DNA of 64,000 bases from Micromonospora sediminimaris (GTDB lineage: Bacteria; Actinomycetota; Actinomycetes; Mycobacteriales; Micromonosporaceae). Of this stretch, positions 37,408 to 46,315 are shown in pieces. How positions within the stretch are numbered: the stretch's first letter is position 1; each line of letters begins with the position of its first letter. Where the stretch lies: positions 62,001 to 126,000 of the forward strand of contig FOLJ01000011.1 in assembly GCA_900112325.1 (NCBI GenBank), read 5' to 3'. A program made the position numbers and the translations under genes. The notes beneath the pieces were generated by a model. It was not told the origin of the DNA, searched no databases, and saw nothing but the letters and a program-made list of their open reading frames with translations.

Positions 37408-38028
37408 ATGCAGCAGCGCCGCACGCCGGGTGGTCAGCGTCCGGTGCGTCGACCGGCCCGCGCCGGCCGGCCCGGCACGGCCCGCGACGGCGGTGTCCGT
37501 GCCGAGTCGCGGTCCGCCGCCGGCCGGGCGCCGTCGGCCGCCCGCGGTGCCGAGGGCGTACGCTCCGCCAAGCGCCCCGCCGCCGCCCGGCGCACGGCTG
37601 CCGGCGGTGCGGTGACGCGGCTGTCCGCACCCCGATCCCGAGGTCTCACCGGCCGGGCCACAGTGCTCTTCGCGGTGCTGATCGCGCTCGCCCTCGCCTA
37701 CACCTATCCGGTCCGGGTCTATCTGGATCAGCAGGCCGACATCGAGCGGATGGAGGCTGCGCAGGCGGCCCAGCGGAAGCTGATCGCCGAGCTGACCACC
37801 CAGGCGGAGAAGTGGCAGGACGAGGCGTACATCGAGACGCAGGCCCGGGAGCGGTTCTTCATGCGGCGGCCCGGTGAGAAGATGCTGATCCTGCTCGACG
37901 ACCCGGCCGGCGCGGCCCGCGAGGCGGGCACCGCCGAGGGCCCGGCAACGCCGGTCACCCCCGACCCCTGGTACGACACTCTCTGGTCCAGCGTGCGGGC
38001 CGCCGACGCCCACCAGACCGAAGACTGA
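37408..38028 (+). CDS. ftsB: FtsB/DivIC-type septum formation initiator
   Basis: This 206-residue bitopic division protein has a basic, disordered Arg/Ala/Pro-rich cytoplasmic N-terminus (1-80), one membrane helix (about 84-104), then a coiled coil (about 108-140) and the family motif ETQARERFFMRRPGEKMLIL. It is expected to bind FtsL and FtsQ at the septum. ATG 37408 has GGGGGAGGGG upstream; GTG 37405 and 37403 lie just before. The N-terminal extension is long compared with enterobacterial FtsB but normal for actinomycetes. Confidence 0.88.
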   Translation: MQQRRTPGGQRPVRRPARAGRPGTARDGGVRAESRSAAGRAPSAARGAEGVRSAKRPAAARRTAAGGAVTRLSAPRSRGLTGRATVLFAVLIALALAYTYPVRVYLDQQADIERMEAAQAAQRKLIAELTTQAEKWQDEAYIETQARERFFMRRPGEKMLILLDDPAGAAREAGTAEGPATPVTPDPWYDTLWSSVRAADAHQTED

Positions 38029-38050
38029 GCACCCGACGAGAGATGGCATC

Positions 38051-38608
38051 GTGACTGTCGTACCACCGCAGGAGCCGGCGGCGGCCTCCGTACCCCCGCC
38101 GAAGCGGGAGCCGGCCACGGAGGCCGATCTGGCCGCGGTGGCCGCGCAGCTCGGACGCCCGCCCCGCGGCACCCGGGCGGTGGCCCACCGGTGCCCGTGC
38201 GGCCTGCCCGACGTGGTGGAGACGACTCCCCGGCTGGCCGACGGCACTCCCTTCCCGACGTTGTTCTACCTGACCTGCCCCCGGGCGACCGCGGCGTGCA
38301 GCCGGCTGGAGTCGGCCGGGCTGATGAAGGAGATGGCGGAGCGGCTGGCCACCGACCCGGAGTTGGCCGCCCGGTACCGCGCGGCGCACGAGGACTATCT
38401 GGCCCGCCGGGACGCCATCGCCGAGGTGCCCGAGATCGCCGGCATTTCCGCCGGCGGGATGCCCGGACGGGTCAAGTGCCTGCACGTTCAGCTCGGTCAC
38501 GCGCTCGCCGCCGGGCCGGGGGTGAACCCGTTCGGTGACGAGACGCTCGACCTGGTCGAACCGTGGTGGACGACCGGACGCTGTGTCGATGTCCCGGAGG
38601 CCGGGTGA
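38051..38608 (+). CDS. DUF501 family protein
   Basis: This 185-residue protein of unknown role lies between ftsB and ppx in many actinomycetes. Family landmarks are CPCGLPDVVETTPRL, FPTLFYLTCPRA, SRLESAGLMKEM, and VKCLHVQLGHALAAGPGVNPFGDETL, with several Cys and His residues that could bind a metal. The stop overlaps the next start as GTGA, so the two are translationally coupled. No catalytic assignment can be made. Confidence 0.88.
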   Translation: MTVVPPQEPAAASVPPPKREPATEADLAAVAAQLGRPPRGTRAVAHRCPCGLPDVVETTPRLADGTPFPTLFYLTCPRATAACSRLESAGLMKEMAERLATDPELAARYRAAHEDYLARRDAIAEVPEIAGISAGGMPGRVKCLHVQLGHALAAGPGVNPFGDETLDLVEPWWTTGRCVDVPEAG

Positions 38609-39117
38609 GCGAGGGCGACGTCGTGGTTCGGCGGGCCCGCACCGCCGATGTGCGGGCGATCCGACGACTGGTCGACACCTACACCGACGACCGTCGTCTG
38701 CTCAGCAAGGCCACGGTCACCCTGTACGAGGACGTGCAGGAGTTCCGGGTCGCCAGCCGGGTCTCCGACGGTGCGGTGGTGGGCTGCGGCGCGCTGCACG
38801 TCATGTGGGAGGACCTGGCCGAGATCCGTACGGTGGCGGTCGATCCCCGCTGTCGGGGCCAGCGGATCGGCCACCGGATCGTTACGGAGCTGATCGACGC
38901 GGCACGGGAGCTGGGGGTGGCCCGCATCTTCGTGCTGACCTTCGAGACCCGTTTCTTCGGTTCGTTCGGTTTCAGTGAGATCGACGGCGCCCCGGTGCCG
39001 CACCCGGTCTACGAGCAGCTGCTGCGTTCGTACGACGAGGGTGTCGCCGAGTTCCTCGACCTGGAACGGGTCAAGCCGAACACCCTGGGCAACACCCGCA
39101 TGCTGCTACGCCTCTGA
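38605..39117 (+). CDS. argA: N-acetylglutamate synthase, Rv2747-type GNAT
   Basis: This 170-residue GNAT acetyltransferase closely follows M. tuberculosis Rv2747, which acetylates glutamate for arginine biosynthesis. Shared landmarks are VRRARTADVRAIRRLVDTY, VVGCGALHV, the acetyl-CoA loop RCRGQRIGHRI, FVLTFETRFFGSFGF, and the C-terminal VKPNTLGNTRMLL. GTG 38605 overlaps the DUF501 stop (GTGA). A stand-alone NAGS suggests the arg cluster elsewhere uses OAT-type recycling or needs this enzyme to start. Confidence 0.88.
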   Translation: MSEGDVVVRRARTADVRAIRRLVDTYTDDRRLLSKATVTLYEDVQEFRVASRVSDGAVVGCGALHVMWEDLAEIRTVAVDPRCRGQRIGHRIVTELIDAARELGVARIFVLTFETRFFGSFGFSEIDGAPVPHPVYEQLLRSYDEGVAEFLDLERVKPNTLGNTRMLLRL

Positions 39118-39198
39118 CAGCCCCCGCTCGGCCCCGTCACCCGGGTCGCGCTGTCACTCGCTGTGTCCGACTCCCCGCTGGTCCACTTACCACCTTGG

Positions 39199-39328
39199 CC
39201 CCTTTGCTCTGCTTACCCATACGCACAGGTTTACTTTCGGTGATGGTTGGCTGGGTATGGATCGGTCTGGGCTTTCAGGGAACCCCTGTTCATGAGGGGG
39301 TTGCGTATAGGTAAGCAGAGCAAAGGGG
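39199..39328. repeat. Very long inverted repeat, TTGCTCTGCTT family
   Basis: Arms of 27 bases (39199-39225 and 39302-39328), beginning CCCCTTTGCTCTGCTTACC, match with one mismatch and flank a 76-base loop. This is the longest stem in the window and a relative of 787-853. The 330-base gap between argA and ppx holds this element, the ppx promoter, and nothing else I can identify. Confidence 0.88.
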
Positions 39329-39434
39329 GCGATGGGGAGGACGGGGGGTGCGGCTGTTCGACTCCGGAGAGTCACCGCCGGTGTGGCTACATTCCGTGCA
39401 TGCGGTGCCCGGAGGAGTGGGTCGGTGGTGGCGG

Positions 39435-39440
39435 TAGGGT
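39435..39440 (+). promoter_or_regulatory. -10 box for leaderless ppx
   Basis: TAGGGT, six bases, then GTG 39447. Confidence 0.6.
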
Positions 39441-39446
39441 TTCGTC

Positions 39447-40412
39447 GTGACGACGCGTGTGGCCGCCATCGACTGTGGCACCAACTCCATCCGGTTGCTG
39501 GTTGCCGACCTGCCCGACCCGTCGGCGGGACCGGCCGCACCGCTTGTCGACCGGAGCCGGCGGATGGAGATCGTCCGGCTCGGTCAGGGCGTGGACGCCA
39601 CCGGCCGGCTCGCTCCGGAGGCGATCGAGCGGACCCGGGTCGCGCTCGCCGACTACGCCGCCGAGATCGAGAAACTGGGTGTCGAGCGGGTGCGGATGTG
39701 CGCCACGTCGGCCAGCCGGGACGCGGAGAACGCGGCCGACTTCCGCGCCATGGTCGAGCAGACGCTCGGCGTCGCGCCGGAGGTGGTCAGCGGGGACGAG
39801 GAGGCGCGGCTGTCGTTCACCGGAGCGGTGCGCGGCCTGCCCGCCGACGCGCCGTCGCCGTACCTGGTGCTGGACATCGGTGGCGGCTCGACCGAGTTCG
39901 TCGTCGGCACCCGGGACGGTGGGGTCGACGCCGCGATCTCCATGGACATCGGCTGCGTCCGGATGACCGAGCGACACCTGCACGGTGACCCGCCAGGGCT
40001 GGACGAGATCGCCGCCGCCCAGGCCGACATCGCGGTCGCGGTGGATCGGGCGCTTACGGCCGTGCCGGGACGGCAGGCGGCCACGCTGGTCGGGCTCGCC
40101 GGGTCGGTCACCACCGTCGTCGCGATCGCCGAGGGCCTCACCGGGTACGACCCAGCCCGCATCCATCACGCCCGAGTGTCGTACGACCGGGTGGCGGAGG
40201 TGACCGCCGAGCTGCTGGCCATGACGCGCGAGCAGCGGCTGGCCATCCCGGTGATGCATCCCGGCCGCGCCGACGTGATCGGTGCCGGCGCACTGGTGCT
40301 CCGCGTCGCCATGGAGCGGGCGGGCATGGCCGCCGTGGTCGCCTCCGAGCACGACATCCTCGACGGCATCGCCTGGAGTCTGGCAGACGCGAACGGGAGG
40401 TATCGGCGCTAG
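39447..40412 (+). CDS. ppx: Ppx/GppA exopolyphosphatase family protein
   Basis: This is a 321-residue actin-fold phosphatase acting on polyphosphate ends and possibly pppGpp. It has the phosphate loops DCGTNSIRLLVAD (about residue 8) and DIGGGSTEFVVG (about 143), plus RMCATSASRDAENA and LVGLAGSVTT. It is the short form lacking the C-terminal HD domain of E. coli Ppx, like mycobacterial Ppx1. It closes the eno-ftsB-DUF501-argA group, separated by the long inverted repeat and its own leaderless promoter. Confidence 0.93.
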   Translation: MTTRVAAIDCGTNSIRLLVADLPDPSAGPAAPLVDRSRRMEIVRLGQGVDATGRLAPEAIERTRVALADYAAEIEKLGVERVRMCATSASRDAENAADFRAMVEQTLGVAPEVVSGDEEARLSFTGAVRGLPADAPSPYLVLDIGGGSTEFVVGTRDGGVDAAISMDIGCVRMTERHLHGDPPGLDEIAAAQADIAVAVDRALTAVPGRQAATLVGLAGSVTTVVAIAEGLTGYDPARIHHARVSYDRVAEVTAELLAMTREQRLAIPVMHPGRADVIGAGALVLRVAMERAGMAAVVASEHDILDGIAWSLADANGRYRR

Positions 40413-40539
40413 CGCGAACAGGAGGTGAATGCCACTGTTCCGGCATCTTCCCGGCGGCGGTCACCGCGTGGCAGGCTACCCGCACGTAGGACCACTGGGC
40501 GACCAGCCAACGATGACTGACCGCTAGGAGGACGGGCCG

Positions 40540-41226
40540 ATGGGCGAGATGGTGACCTACCGTGGTGATGGCGGCACGGGTGAGGGATATCTCGCGATAC
40601 CTGCCACCGGCGCGGCAAGCCCGGCAGTGATCGTGATTCAGGACTGGTGGGGCCTCGTGCCGCACATCAGGTCGGTGGTTGACCGTTTCGCCGAGGCGGG
40701 CTTCGTCGCCCTCGCTCCCGATTTCCGGCACGGCGAGCCGGCCGGGAAGCCGAGTGAGCCGCGGCGGCTACTCAACGGCCCGCAGATGGACGAGACGGCA
40801 CGGGAGATCGCCGCCGCCGCCGACTACCTCGCCGGCCGGGTCGAGGTCACCGGCAAGGTGGGGTGCGCCGGGTTCTGCGCCGGGGCCAGCCTGGCGCTGT
40901 GGGCCGCGAACTTCTCCGATCGGATCGTCGCCACCGCCGCCTTCTATCCCCAGTTGCCCTGGGAAGGCATGCGTACCGAGTGGACCGACTACGCGGGCAA
41001 GGAGGCGCTGGTGCACTGCTCCGAGGCGGACGGCACCTCTGCCGACCCGGGTGTCCAGGCGGTACGCCGGGCCATCGAGAACTCCGGCGGCAGCTGCCAA
41101 CTGCACGACTATCCGGGCACCGCGCACGCCTTCTTCAACGAGGATCGGCCGGAGAAGTTCGACCAGCGGGCCGCCACCAGCGCCTGGGCGCGCACCCTGG
41201 AACTCTTCCGGGCCAAGCTTGGCTGA
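40540..41226 (+). CDS. Dienelactone hydrolase family protein
   Basis: This is a 228-residue alpha/beta hydrolase with the DLH triad: Cys nucleophile in GFCAGAS (about 111), Asp in the SEADGTSADP region (about 165), and His in GTAHAFFN (about 198). The early IQDWWGL motif forms the oxyanion site. ATG 40540 has AGGAGG seven bases upstream. Family members open dienelactones or hydrolyse other esters; the true substrate is unknown. Its last eight bases overlap the uracil-DNA glycosylase gene. Confidence 0.88.
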   Translation: MGEMVTYRGDGGTGEGYLAIPATGAASPAVIVIQDWWGLVPHIRSVVDRFAEAGFVALAPDFRHGEPAGKPSEPRRLLNGPQMDETAREIAAAADYLAGRVEVTGKVGCAGFCAGASLALWAANFSDRIVATAAFYPQLPWEGMRTEWTDYAGKEALVHCSEADGTSADPGVQAVRRAIENSGGSCQLHDYPGTAHAFFNEDRPEKFDQRAATSAWARTLELFRAKLG

Positions 41227-41959
41227 GTCGCGTACCCCCGTCGAGGTCGTCGCCCGCGCCGCGCGGGCGACTGATCTGGCCGACCTGGACGCGTACGTTG
41301 CCGACTGTTTTGCCTGCCCCCGGCTGGTCGACTGGCGGGAGGAGGTGGCCCGCACGAAGCGGGCGGCCTTCCGCGATCAGGAGTACTGGGGACGGCCGGT
41401 GCCCGGCTTCGGCGATCCGGCGGCCCGGATCGCCATCCTCGGGCTGGCCCCGGCCGCGCACGGCGGCAACCGCACCGGCCGGATCTTCACCGGCGACCGG
41501 TCCGGTGACGTGCTCTTCGCCGCCCTGCACCGGGCCGGCCTGGCCAACCAGCCGACGAGTGTGGCCGCCGACGACGGACTGGCGCTGCGGGAGACGAGGA
41601 TCTTCGCCGCCGTACGCTGCGCCCCACCCGACAACAAGCCGACCCCGGGCGAGCGGGACACCTGCGCGCCCTGGCTGCATCGTGAGGTCGAGCTGATCCG
41701 GCCGACGCTGCGGGTGGTGGTGGCGCTGGGTGCCTTCGCCTGGGCCGCGTGGTGGCCGGCGTTACGTGCCGGGTACGGCGTCCCTCCGCCCAGCCCGCGA
41801 CCGTCGTTCGGGCATGGGGCACACTGGTCCGGCACGGCCGGACCGGAACTGCTCGGTTGCTACCACGTCAGCCAGCAGAACACCTTCACCGGTCGGCTGA
41901 CACCAGAGATGCTGGACGATGTGTTCGCCCGGGCGAAACTGCTGGCCGGGGTGGACTGA
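41219..41959 (+). CDS. Uracil-DNA glycosylase, Fe-S family 5 (UdgB-like), contains a TTA codon
   Basis: This 246-residue base-excision enzyme is related to M. tuberculosis UdgB. It has cluster-type cysteines (DCFACPRLVDWREE, AAVRCAPPDNKP, DTCAPWLHRE), the active-site GLAPAAHGGNRTGRIFTGD, and the late HVSQQNTFTGRLT motif. I find no ATG or GTG near the expected start; TTG 41219 in frame overlaps the upstream gene by eight bases. Leu182 is encoded by TTA (41762-41764), the only in-frame TTA I found in the window, so translation may depend on the rare tRNA-Leu(UAA) encoded at 49776. Confidence 0.85.
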   Translation: MAESRTPVEVVARAARATDLADLDAYVADCFACPRLVDWREEVARTKRAAFRDQEYWGRPVPGFGDPAARIAILGLAPAAHGGNRTGRIFTGDRSGDVLFAALHRAGLANQPTSVAADDGLALRETRIFAAVRCAPPDNKPTPGERDTCAPWLHREVELIRPTLRVVVALGAFAWAAWWPALRAGYGVPPPSPRPSFGHGAHWSGTAGPELLGCYHVSQQNTFTGRLTPEMLDDVFARAKLLAGVD

Positions 41960-42034
41960 GGCGGCGGGGCGATGACGATGGCGGACGGTACGGGTGCCGT
42001 CCCGCCGTACGCCCCGATGGCCCGGAGGTAACCG

Positions 42035-42763
42035 ATGGACGTGCTTCGCAGCTGGTGGCCGGTGACGGCGGTGATTGCCCTGCTCGCAGCCGTTACCCTC
42101 GCCACCGCGCACTCGTCGATCGGCGCGAGCCGGATACCGCCCGCCGTCAAGGATGCGCCCTTCGTGTTGGAGTACCCGAGCGGGGAGCCGCGTCCGTCGA
42201 TCCCGGCCGAGCCCCGCGAGGCCGCCGAGGAGACCCGGACCCGGATCCCGTCCTGGCTCGGCACTGTGGCGGTGGCGGTGCTCGGGCTGGCGCTGCTGGC
42301 CGCCCTCAGCTATCTGATCTGGACCGTGGCGCGGGGGGTGGCGCGGCGGGTCACCCGGGCGCTGCCCGCGCAGCCGACCCGGCGCAGCGCCGAAGGTACC
42401 GCCGCGGAGGTGGTGGCGGCCGTCGACGCCGGCCTGGTCGACCTGGACGACCGCGCCACCGACCCGCGGACCGCGGTGATCGCCTGCTGGGTACGCCTCG
42501 AAGAGGCCGCAGCCGTCGCCGGGGTGCCCCGGCTGACCGGCGACACCCCCACCGACCTGGTCACCCGGCTGCTTCGCGGTGATCCGTCCACCGGCGTGCC
42601 GGCGATCGTGAGTGCCGACGTGCTGGCCGAGTTCGCGCACGTCTACCGCGAGGCCAGGTACGCCACCCGTCCGGTGGACGAACGGACCAGGGACCAGGCC
42701 CGGGTGGCGCTGCGCCGGTTGCGCGGCGAACTGACCGAACTGGCCGAGCGGGAGCCGGCGTGA
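42035..42763 (+). CDS. DUF4129 membrane protein, first gene of a MoxR/DUF58 operon
   Basis: This 242-residue protein has an N-terminal membrane helix (about 8-26), an external linker, a second helix (about 73-97) and a cytoplasmic C-terminal DUF4129 domain (about 120-235), with the pattern VIACWVRLEEAAAVAGVPR...TPTDLVTRLL...FAHVYREARYA. ATG 42035 has GGAGG seven bases upstream. Its stop overlaps the next gene as GTGA. Such operons are proposed to couple a MoxR chaperone to membrane or envelope proteins; details are unknown. Confidence 0.85.
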   Translation: MDVLRSWWPVTAVIALLAAVTLATAHSSIGASRIPPAVKDAPFVLEYPSGEPRPSIPAEPREAAEETRTRIPSWLGTVAVAVLGLALLAALSYLIWTVARGVARRVTRALPAQPTRRSAEGTAAEVVAAVDAGLVDLDDRATDPRTAVIACWVRLEEAAAVAGVPRLTGDTPTDLVTRLLRGDPSTGVPAIVSADVLAEFAHVYREARYATRPVDERTRDQARVALRRLRGELTELAEREPA

Positions 42764-43347
42764 GCAGTACGAGTATCGACGACCTGCTCAGCTTCTCCGA
42801 GGAGCGGCCGGTCCAGTCCGAGCCGCGCCGGGGCGGGCGGCTGCGTACCGTCGCCGGCGTGCTGGGTATCACCGCGGTGGTGACCGTGGTGGCCGTCGCC
42901 GGGCTGCGCGCGGTCGGGCTGCGGGTGTCGTTGCTGGTGCTGGTCGCCGCCGTGGTAGCGCTGCTGGTGGTACGCCGGATCGTCGCCACCCTCGCCCCAC
43001 CACCGAAGTCCGGCCAGGGCGGTTCGTCGTCGCGGGGCGGCGAGGAGCCCGGCACCTACAACTGGGACGCCCGGGACGCGCTGCGAGGCGCGATCAACGG
43101 CTGGGCGACTCCCCTGGAGTGGTCCAAGACCCGTCCCGAACGGTTCACCACCGTGATCCTGCCCCGCCTGGCCGAGCTGGCGGACGAGCGGATGCGCCTG
43201 AAGCACGGCGTCACCCGTGAGTCGGATCCGGCCCGGGCCCGCGCCCTCCTGGGCGATGACCTGTCGACGTTTCTGGAAACCCCACCCCGCCGCACCCCCT
43301 CGCCGCGCGACCTCGCGGCGATCGTCGCCGAACTGGAGAAGATCTGA
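42760..43347 (+). CDS. Membrane protein of the MoxR/DUF58 operon
   Basis: This 195-residue protein has a cytoplasmic N-terminus (1-28), two adjacent membrane helices (about 31-48 and 52-72) and a cytoplasmic tail with WDARDALRGAINGWATPLEW and an LGDDLSTFLETPPRRTPSPRDLAAIV segment. I recognise it only by context, as the usual second gene of actinobacterial MoxR/DUF58 operons. The start overlaps the DUF4129 gene (GTGA) and the stop overlaps the MoxR start by one base, so the set is tightly coupled. Confidence 0.78.
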   Translation: MSSTSIDDLLSFSEERPVQSEPRRGGRLRTVAGVLGITAVVTVVAVAGLRAVGLRVSLLVLVAAVVALLVVRRIVATLAPPPKSGQGGSSSRGGEEPGTYNWDARDALRGAINGWATPLEWSKTRPERFTTVILPRLAELADERMRLKHGVTRESDPARARALLGDDLSTFLETPPRRTPSPRDLAAIVAELEKI

Positions 43348-44354
43348 TGAACGACGTCGGCCGGACGATGCCCCCCACCGAGGTAGGTCGCCTCGCCCGG
43401 GCCGTACTGGACGCGGTGGGCCAGGTCGTGGTCGGCAAACGGGACGCCCTGGAGCTGGTGCTCGCCGGCATCCTCGCTGGCGGCCACGTGCTGCTCGAAG
43501 ACCTGCCGGGGCTGGGCAAGACGCTCACCGCGCGGTCCTTCGCCCAGGCACTGGGCCTGGACTTCCGGCGCCTACAGTTCACCCCCGACCTGCTGCCCGC
43601 CGACGTCACCGGCTCGTTCCTCTACGACCAGCGCAGCGGTGACTTCACCTTCCGGGCCGGGCCGGTCTTCACCAACCTGTTGCTCGCCGACGAGATCAAC
43701 CGGACTCCGCCGAAGACCCAGTCGGCCCTGCTGGAGGCGATGCAGGAGAAGCAGGTCTCGGTGGAGGGCGTGACGTACCGGCTTGACGAGCCGTTCCACG
43801 TGCTCGCCACCGCCAACCCCATCGAGTACGAGGGCACCTATCCGTTGCCGGAGGCGCAACTGGACCGGTTCCTGCTGCGGGTGTCGTTCGGCTACCCGGC
43901 GCAGGACGAGGAGTGGGAGGTGCTGCGTCGGCGGATGGCGCGCCGCCGCGAGGAGGCCGAGATCAAGCCGGTGGTCGACGCCGGCACCCTGCGCGCCATG
44001 CAGGCAGCGTTGGAGGACGTCGTGGTGGAGGACTCGGTGGGCCGGTACATCGTGGCACTGACCGCGGCCACCCGTGAGCACCCGTCGGTGCTGGTCGGCG
44101 CGTCGCCGCGGGGTTCGCTGGCACTGATGCTGCTGTCCCGGGTACGGGCGGTGCTCTCCGGGCGGGACTACGTGGTGCCCGAGGACGTCAAGGACGTCGC
44201 GGCCCCGGCGCTGGCCCACCGGATCACGTTGCGGCCGGAGATGTGGCTGCGTCGGGTCGACCCGTCCTTCGTGGTCGGTGAGGTTCTCGACGGCACCCCG
44301 GCGCCGGCCAGCGGCGCGCTGCCCAGCTACGCCGCCGGCCGGCCGGGAGACTGA
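43347..44354 (+). CDS. MoxR-family AAA+ ATPase
   Basis: This 335-residue AAA+ chaperone-like ATPase has Walker A EDLPGLGKTLTA (about 50-61), Walker B LLADEINRTPPK (about 112), sensor 1 LATANPIEYEGTYPLPEAQ (about 152), and the arginine-finger region LDRFLLRV. MoxR proteins remodel or mature partners bearing VWA- or DUF58-type domains; here the partner is probably the next gene. ATG 43347 overlaps the preceding stop (TGATG). It lacks a membrane helix and is cytoplasmic. Confidence 0.93.
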   Translation: MNDVGRTMPPTEVGRLARAVLDAVGQVVVGKRDALELVLAGILAGGHVLLEDLPGLGKTLTARSFAQALGLDFRRLQFTPDLLPADVTGSFLYDQRSGDFTFRAGPVFTNLLLADEINRTPPKTQSALLEAMQEKQVSVEGVTYRLDEPFHVLATANPIEYEGTYPLPEAQLDRFLLRVSFGYPAQDEEWEVLRRRMARRREEAEIKPVVDAGTLRAMQAALEDVVVEDSVGRYIVALTAATREHPSVLVGASPRGSLALMLLSRVRAVLSGRDYVVPEDVKDVAAPALAHRITLRPEMWLRRVDPSFVVGEVLDGTPAPASGALPSYAAGRPGD

Positions 44355-44360
44355 CCCGGC

Positions 44361-45752
44361 GTGAGCGAGCGGAGCGATCGAACGGCACCCACCAACTGGA
44401 CGCCCACCTGGGCGTTCGGTCGGGCGGTGCTGCTCACCGGCCTGCTTCTGGTCGCCGCGGTGCTGCTGGGACGGGTGGATCTGATCGTGCTGGCCGTCCC
44501 GTTCGCGCTCGGCACCGCGTACGCGTTGCGACGCCGACCCGTCGAACTGCCCCGGGTGTGGCTCAGCGCCGACGAGGACCCCCTGGTGGAGGGCGGTGCG
44601 ATGGCCGGGACGGTCACCGTCGGCAACCCGGGGGCGGTCCCCTACGACGTGGCGGTGCTGCGTACCCGGGTCTCACCGTGGCTGCGCGTCGAACGCGCGG
44701 GTCTCGCCGGCAGCGCGGTGGTCGGCACCGGCCGATCCGCCGGTGCCGGTCAACCGACCGTGGCGGACCGCCCGTTCGTCACGTCGGTCGCGCCGGACAC
44801 CGCCGTCGACCTTGAGTTGGCCGGTACCGCGCTGCGGTGGGGCCGGCATCCGCTGGGCCCGGCGGGCGCCCGGGTCGCCGCCGCGCAGGGCCTGCTCGTC
44901 TCGCGCGCGGTGGTCGTCGAACCGGTCCGGTCGAAGGTGTACCCGAAGACCGAGCCGTTCGAGGCGGTCGAGGTGATGCCCCGGGCCGCCGGCCTGGTCG
45001 GTGCCCACCACTCGCGTCGTCCCGGTGAGGGAGGCGAACTCGCCGGGGTGCGGGTCTTCGCCCCCGGTGACCGGTTGCGTCGCATCGACTGGCGGGTGTC
45101 GCTGCGGGCCCGGCAACTGCACGTGGCGGCCACCCTCTCCGACCGGGACGCCGAAGTGGTCGTGCTGCTCGACGTGCTGGCCGAGGCGGGTCGCTCCGGT
45201 GGGGTCACCGGTACGGCGTCGGTGCTGGACACCACGGTTCGGGCGGCCGCCGCCATCGCCGAGCACTACCTGCACCGGGGTGACCGGGTGGCGCTGCTGG
45301 AGTACGGCCCGAGTGCCCGGCGGCTGCGCCCGGCGACCGGACGACGGCAGTACCTGACCGTGCTGGAGTGGCTGCTGGACGTCAAGGCCCAGTCCTCGCC
45401 ACACGAGCCGTACGACCACGTGTTCGGCCCGCAACTGCTCTCCGCGGACGCGCTGGTGGTGGTGCTCACCCCGTTGCTGGAGGAGCGGTCGGCGCAGATG
45501 TTGGCCCGGTTGGCCCGTTCGGGACGGTTCGTGGTGGCCGTCGACACGCTCCCGGCGGACCTGTCGCCACCGAAGGACCGGGGCTGGGCAGAGGTGGCGT
45601 ACCGGCTGTGGCGACTGGACCGGGACACGATGATCGCGCAGTTGCGTGAGCACGGGGTGCCGGTGGTGCCGTGGGCCGGCGCCGGCAGTCTCGACCAGGT
45701 GCTACGCGACGTGGCGAGGCTGGCCACCGCCCCCCGGGTGGGTGGCCGGTGA
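44361..45752 (+). CDS. DUF58 domain protein, MoxR partner
   Basis: This 463-residue protein has two N-terminal membrane helices (about 18-52), a beta-rich stretch, then the DUF58 region with FAPGDRLRRIDWRVSLRARQLHV (about 233-255) and a VWA-like fold containing VVLLDVLAEAG. The N-terminus MSERSDR is encoded by GTGAGCGAGCGGAGCGA, a sequence common between genes in these actinomycetes, so the start may have been recruited from a repeat. It follows MoxR by six bases and overlaps the last gene by one. Confidence 0.88.
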   Translation: MSERSDRTAPTNWTPTWAFGRAVLLTGLLLVAAVLLGRVDLIVLAVPFALGTAYALRRRPVELPRVWLSADEDPLVEGGAMAGTVTVGNPGAVPYDVAVLRTRVSPWLRVERAGLAGSAVVGTGRSAGAGQPTVADRPFVTSVAPDTAVDLELAGTALRWGRHPLGPAGARVAAAQGLLVSRAVVVEPVRSKVYPKTEPFEAVEVMPRAAGLVGAHHSRRPGEGGELAGVRVFAPGDRLRRIDWRVSLRARQLHVAATLSDRDAEVVVLLDVLAEAGRSGGVTGTASVLDTTVRAAAAIAEHYLHRGDRVALLEYGPSARRLRPATGRRQYLTVLEWLLDVKAQSSPHEPYDHVFGPQLLSADALVVVLTPLLEERSAQMLARLARSGRFVVAVDTLPADLSPPKDRGWAEVAYRLWRLDRDTMIAQLREHGVPVVPWAGAGSLDQVLRDVARLATAPRVGGR

Positions 45753-46315
45753 TGGAGGCGGTCATCGGGCGGGTTCGGGCGTTGCGGACCGCCGCGGCAC
45801 GGATCTCCCTGGCTCCCGTGCTGGTCCGGCTGGGGATCTTCCTCAGCGCGCTGGTGGGGTTGTTGCTGGCGTATCCCGCCGAGGTCGTGGCGGGGGAGGC
45901 GCTGGGCCCGCTGGTGGCGGTCGCGGTGCTGCCGGCGGTGCTGCCGCGCCGGCTCTGGCCGACCTTCGCCGCCCTGGTCACTGTCGCCGGGTGGTTGCTC
46001 GCCACCGACGGGTACCACCGACCTATCGCGTTGTGGCGGCTGATGGCGGTGGCCGTGGCGCTCTACCTGACCCATACGCTCTGCGCGCTGGTGGCGGTGC
46101 TGCCGTACGACGCCGTGGTGGACCCGGACGTGATAGTGCGTTGGCTCACCCGGGCCGCCGGAGTGTTGCTCGCCACGTCGGTGCTCGGCGTGCTGCTGCT
46201 CGAACTCTCCGGTGCCCGGCCCGGAGGCGGCGGCTGGCAGGCGGTCACGCTTGCCGGTCTGCTGCTGGCTGTCGGGGTGACCGCGTTGCTGGCTGGGCTG
46301 CTGCGACGCAGGTGA
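45752..46315 (+). CDS. Membrane protein closing the MoxR/DUF58 operon
   Basis: This 187-residue protein has six predicted membrane helices (about 23-42, 48-66, 70-88, 95-118, 130-150 and 162-182) and no recognised motif. ATG 45752 overlaps the DUF58 stop by one base, so it is co-translated. Position suggests it is part of the same membrane complex. No hairpin is seen directly after the stop. Confidence 0.75.
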   Translation: MEAVIGRVRALRTAAARISLAPVLVRLGIFLSALVGLLLAYPAEVVAGEALGPLVAVAVLPAVLPRRLWPTFAALVTVAGWLLATDGYHRPIALWRLMAVAVALYLTHTLCALVAVLPYDAVVDPDVIVRWLTRAAGVLLATSVLGVLLLELSGARPGGGGWQAVTLAGLLLAVGVTALLAGLLRRR

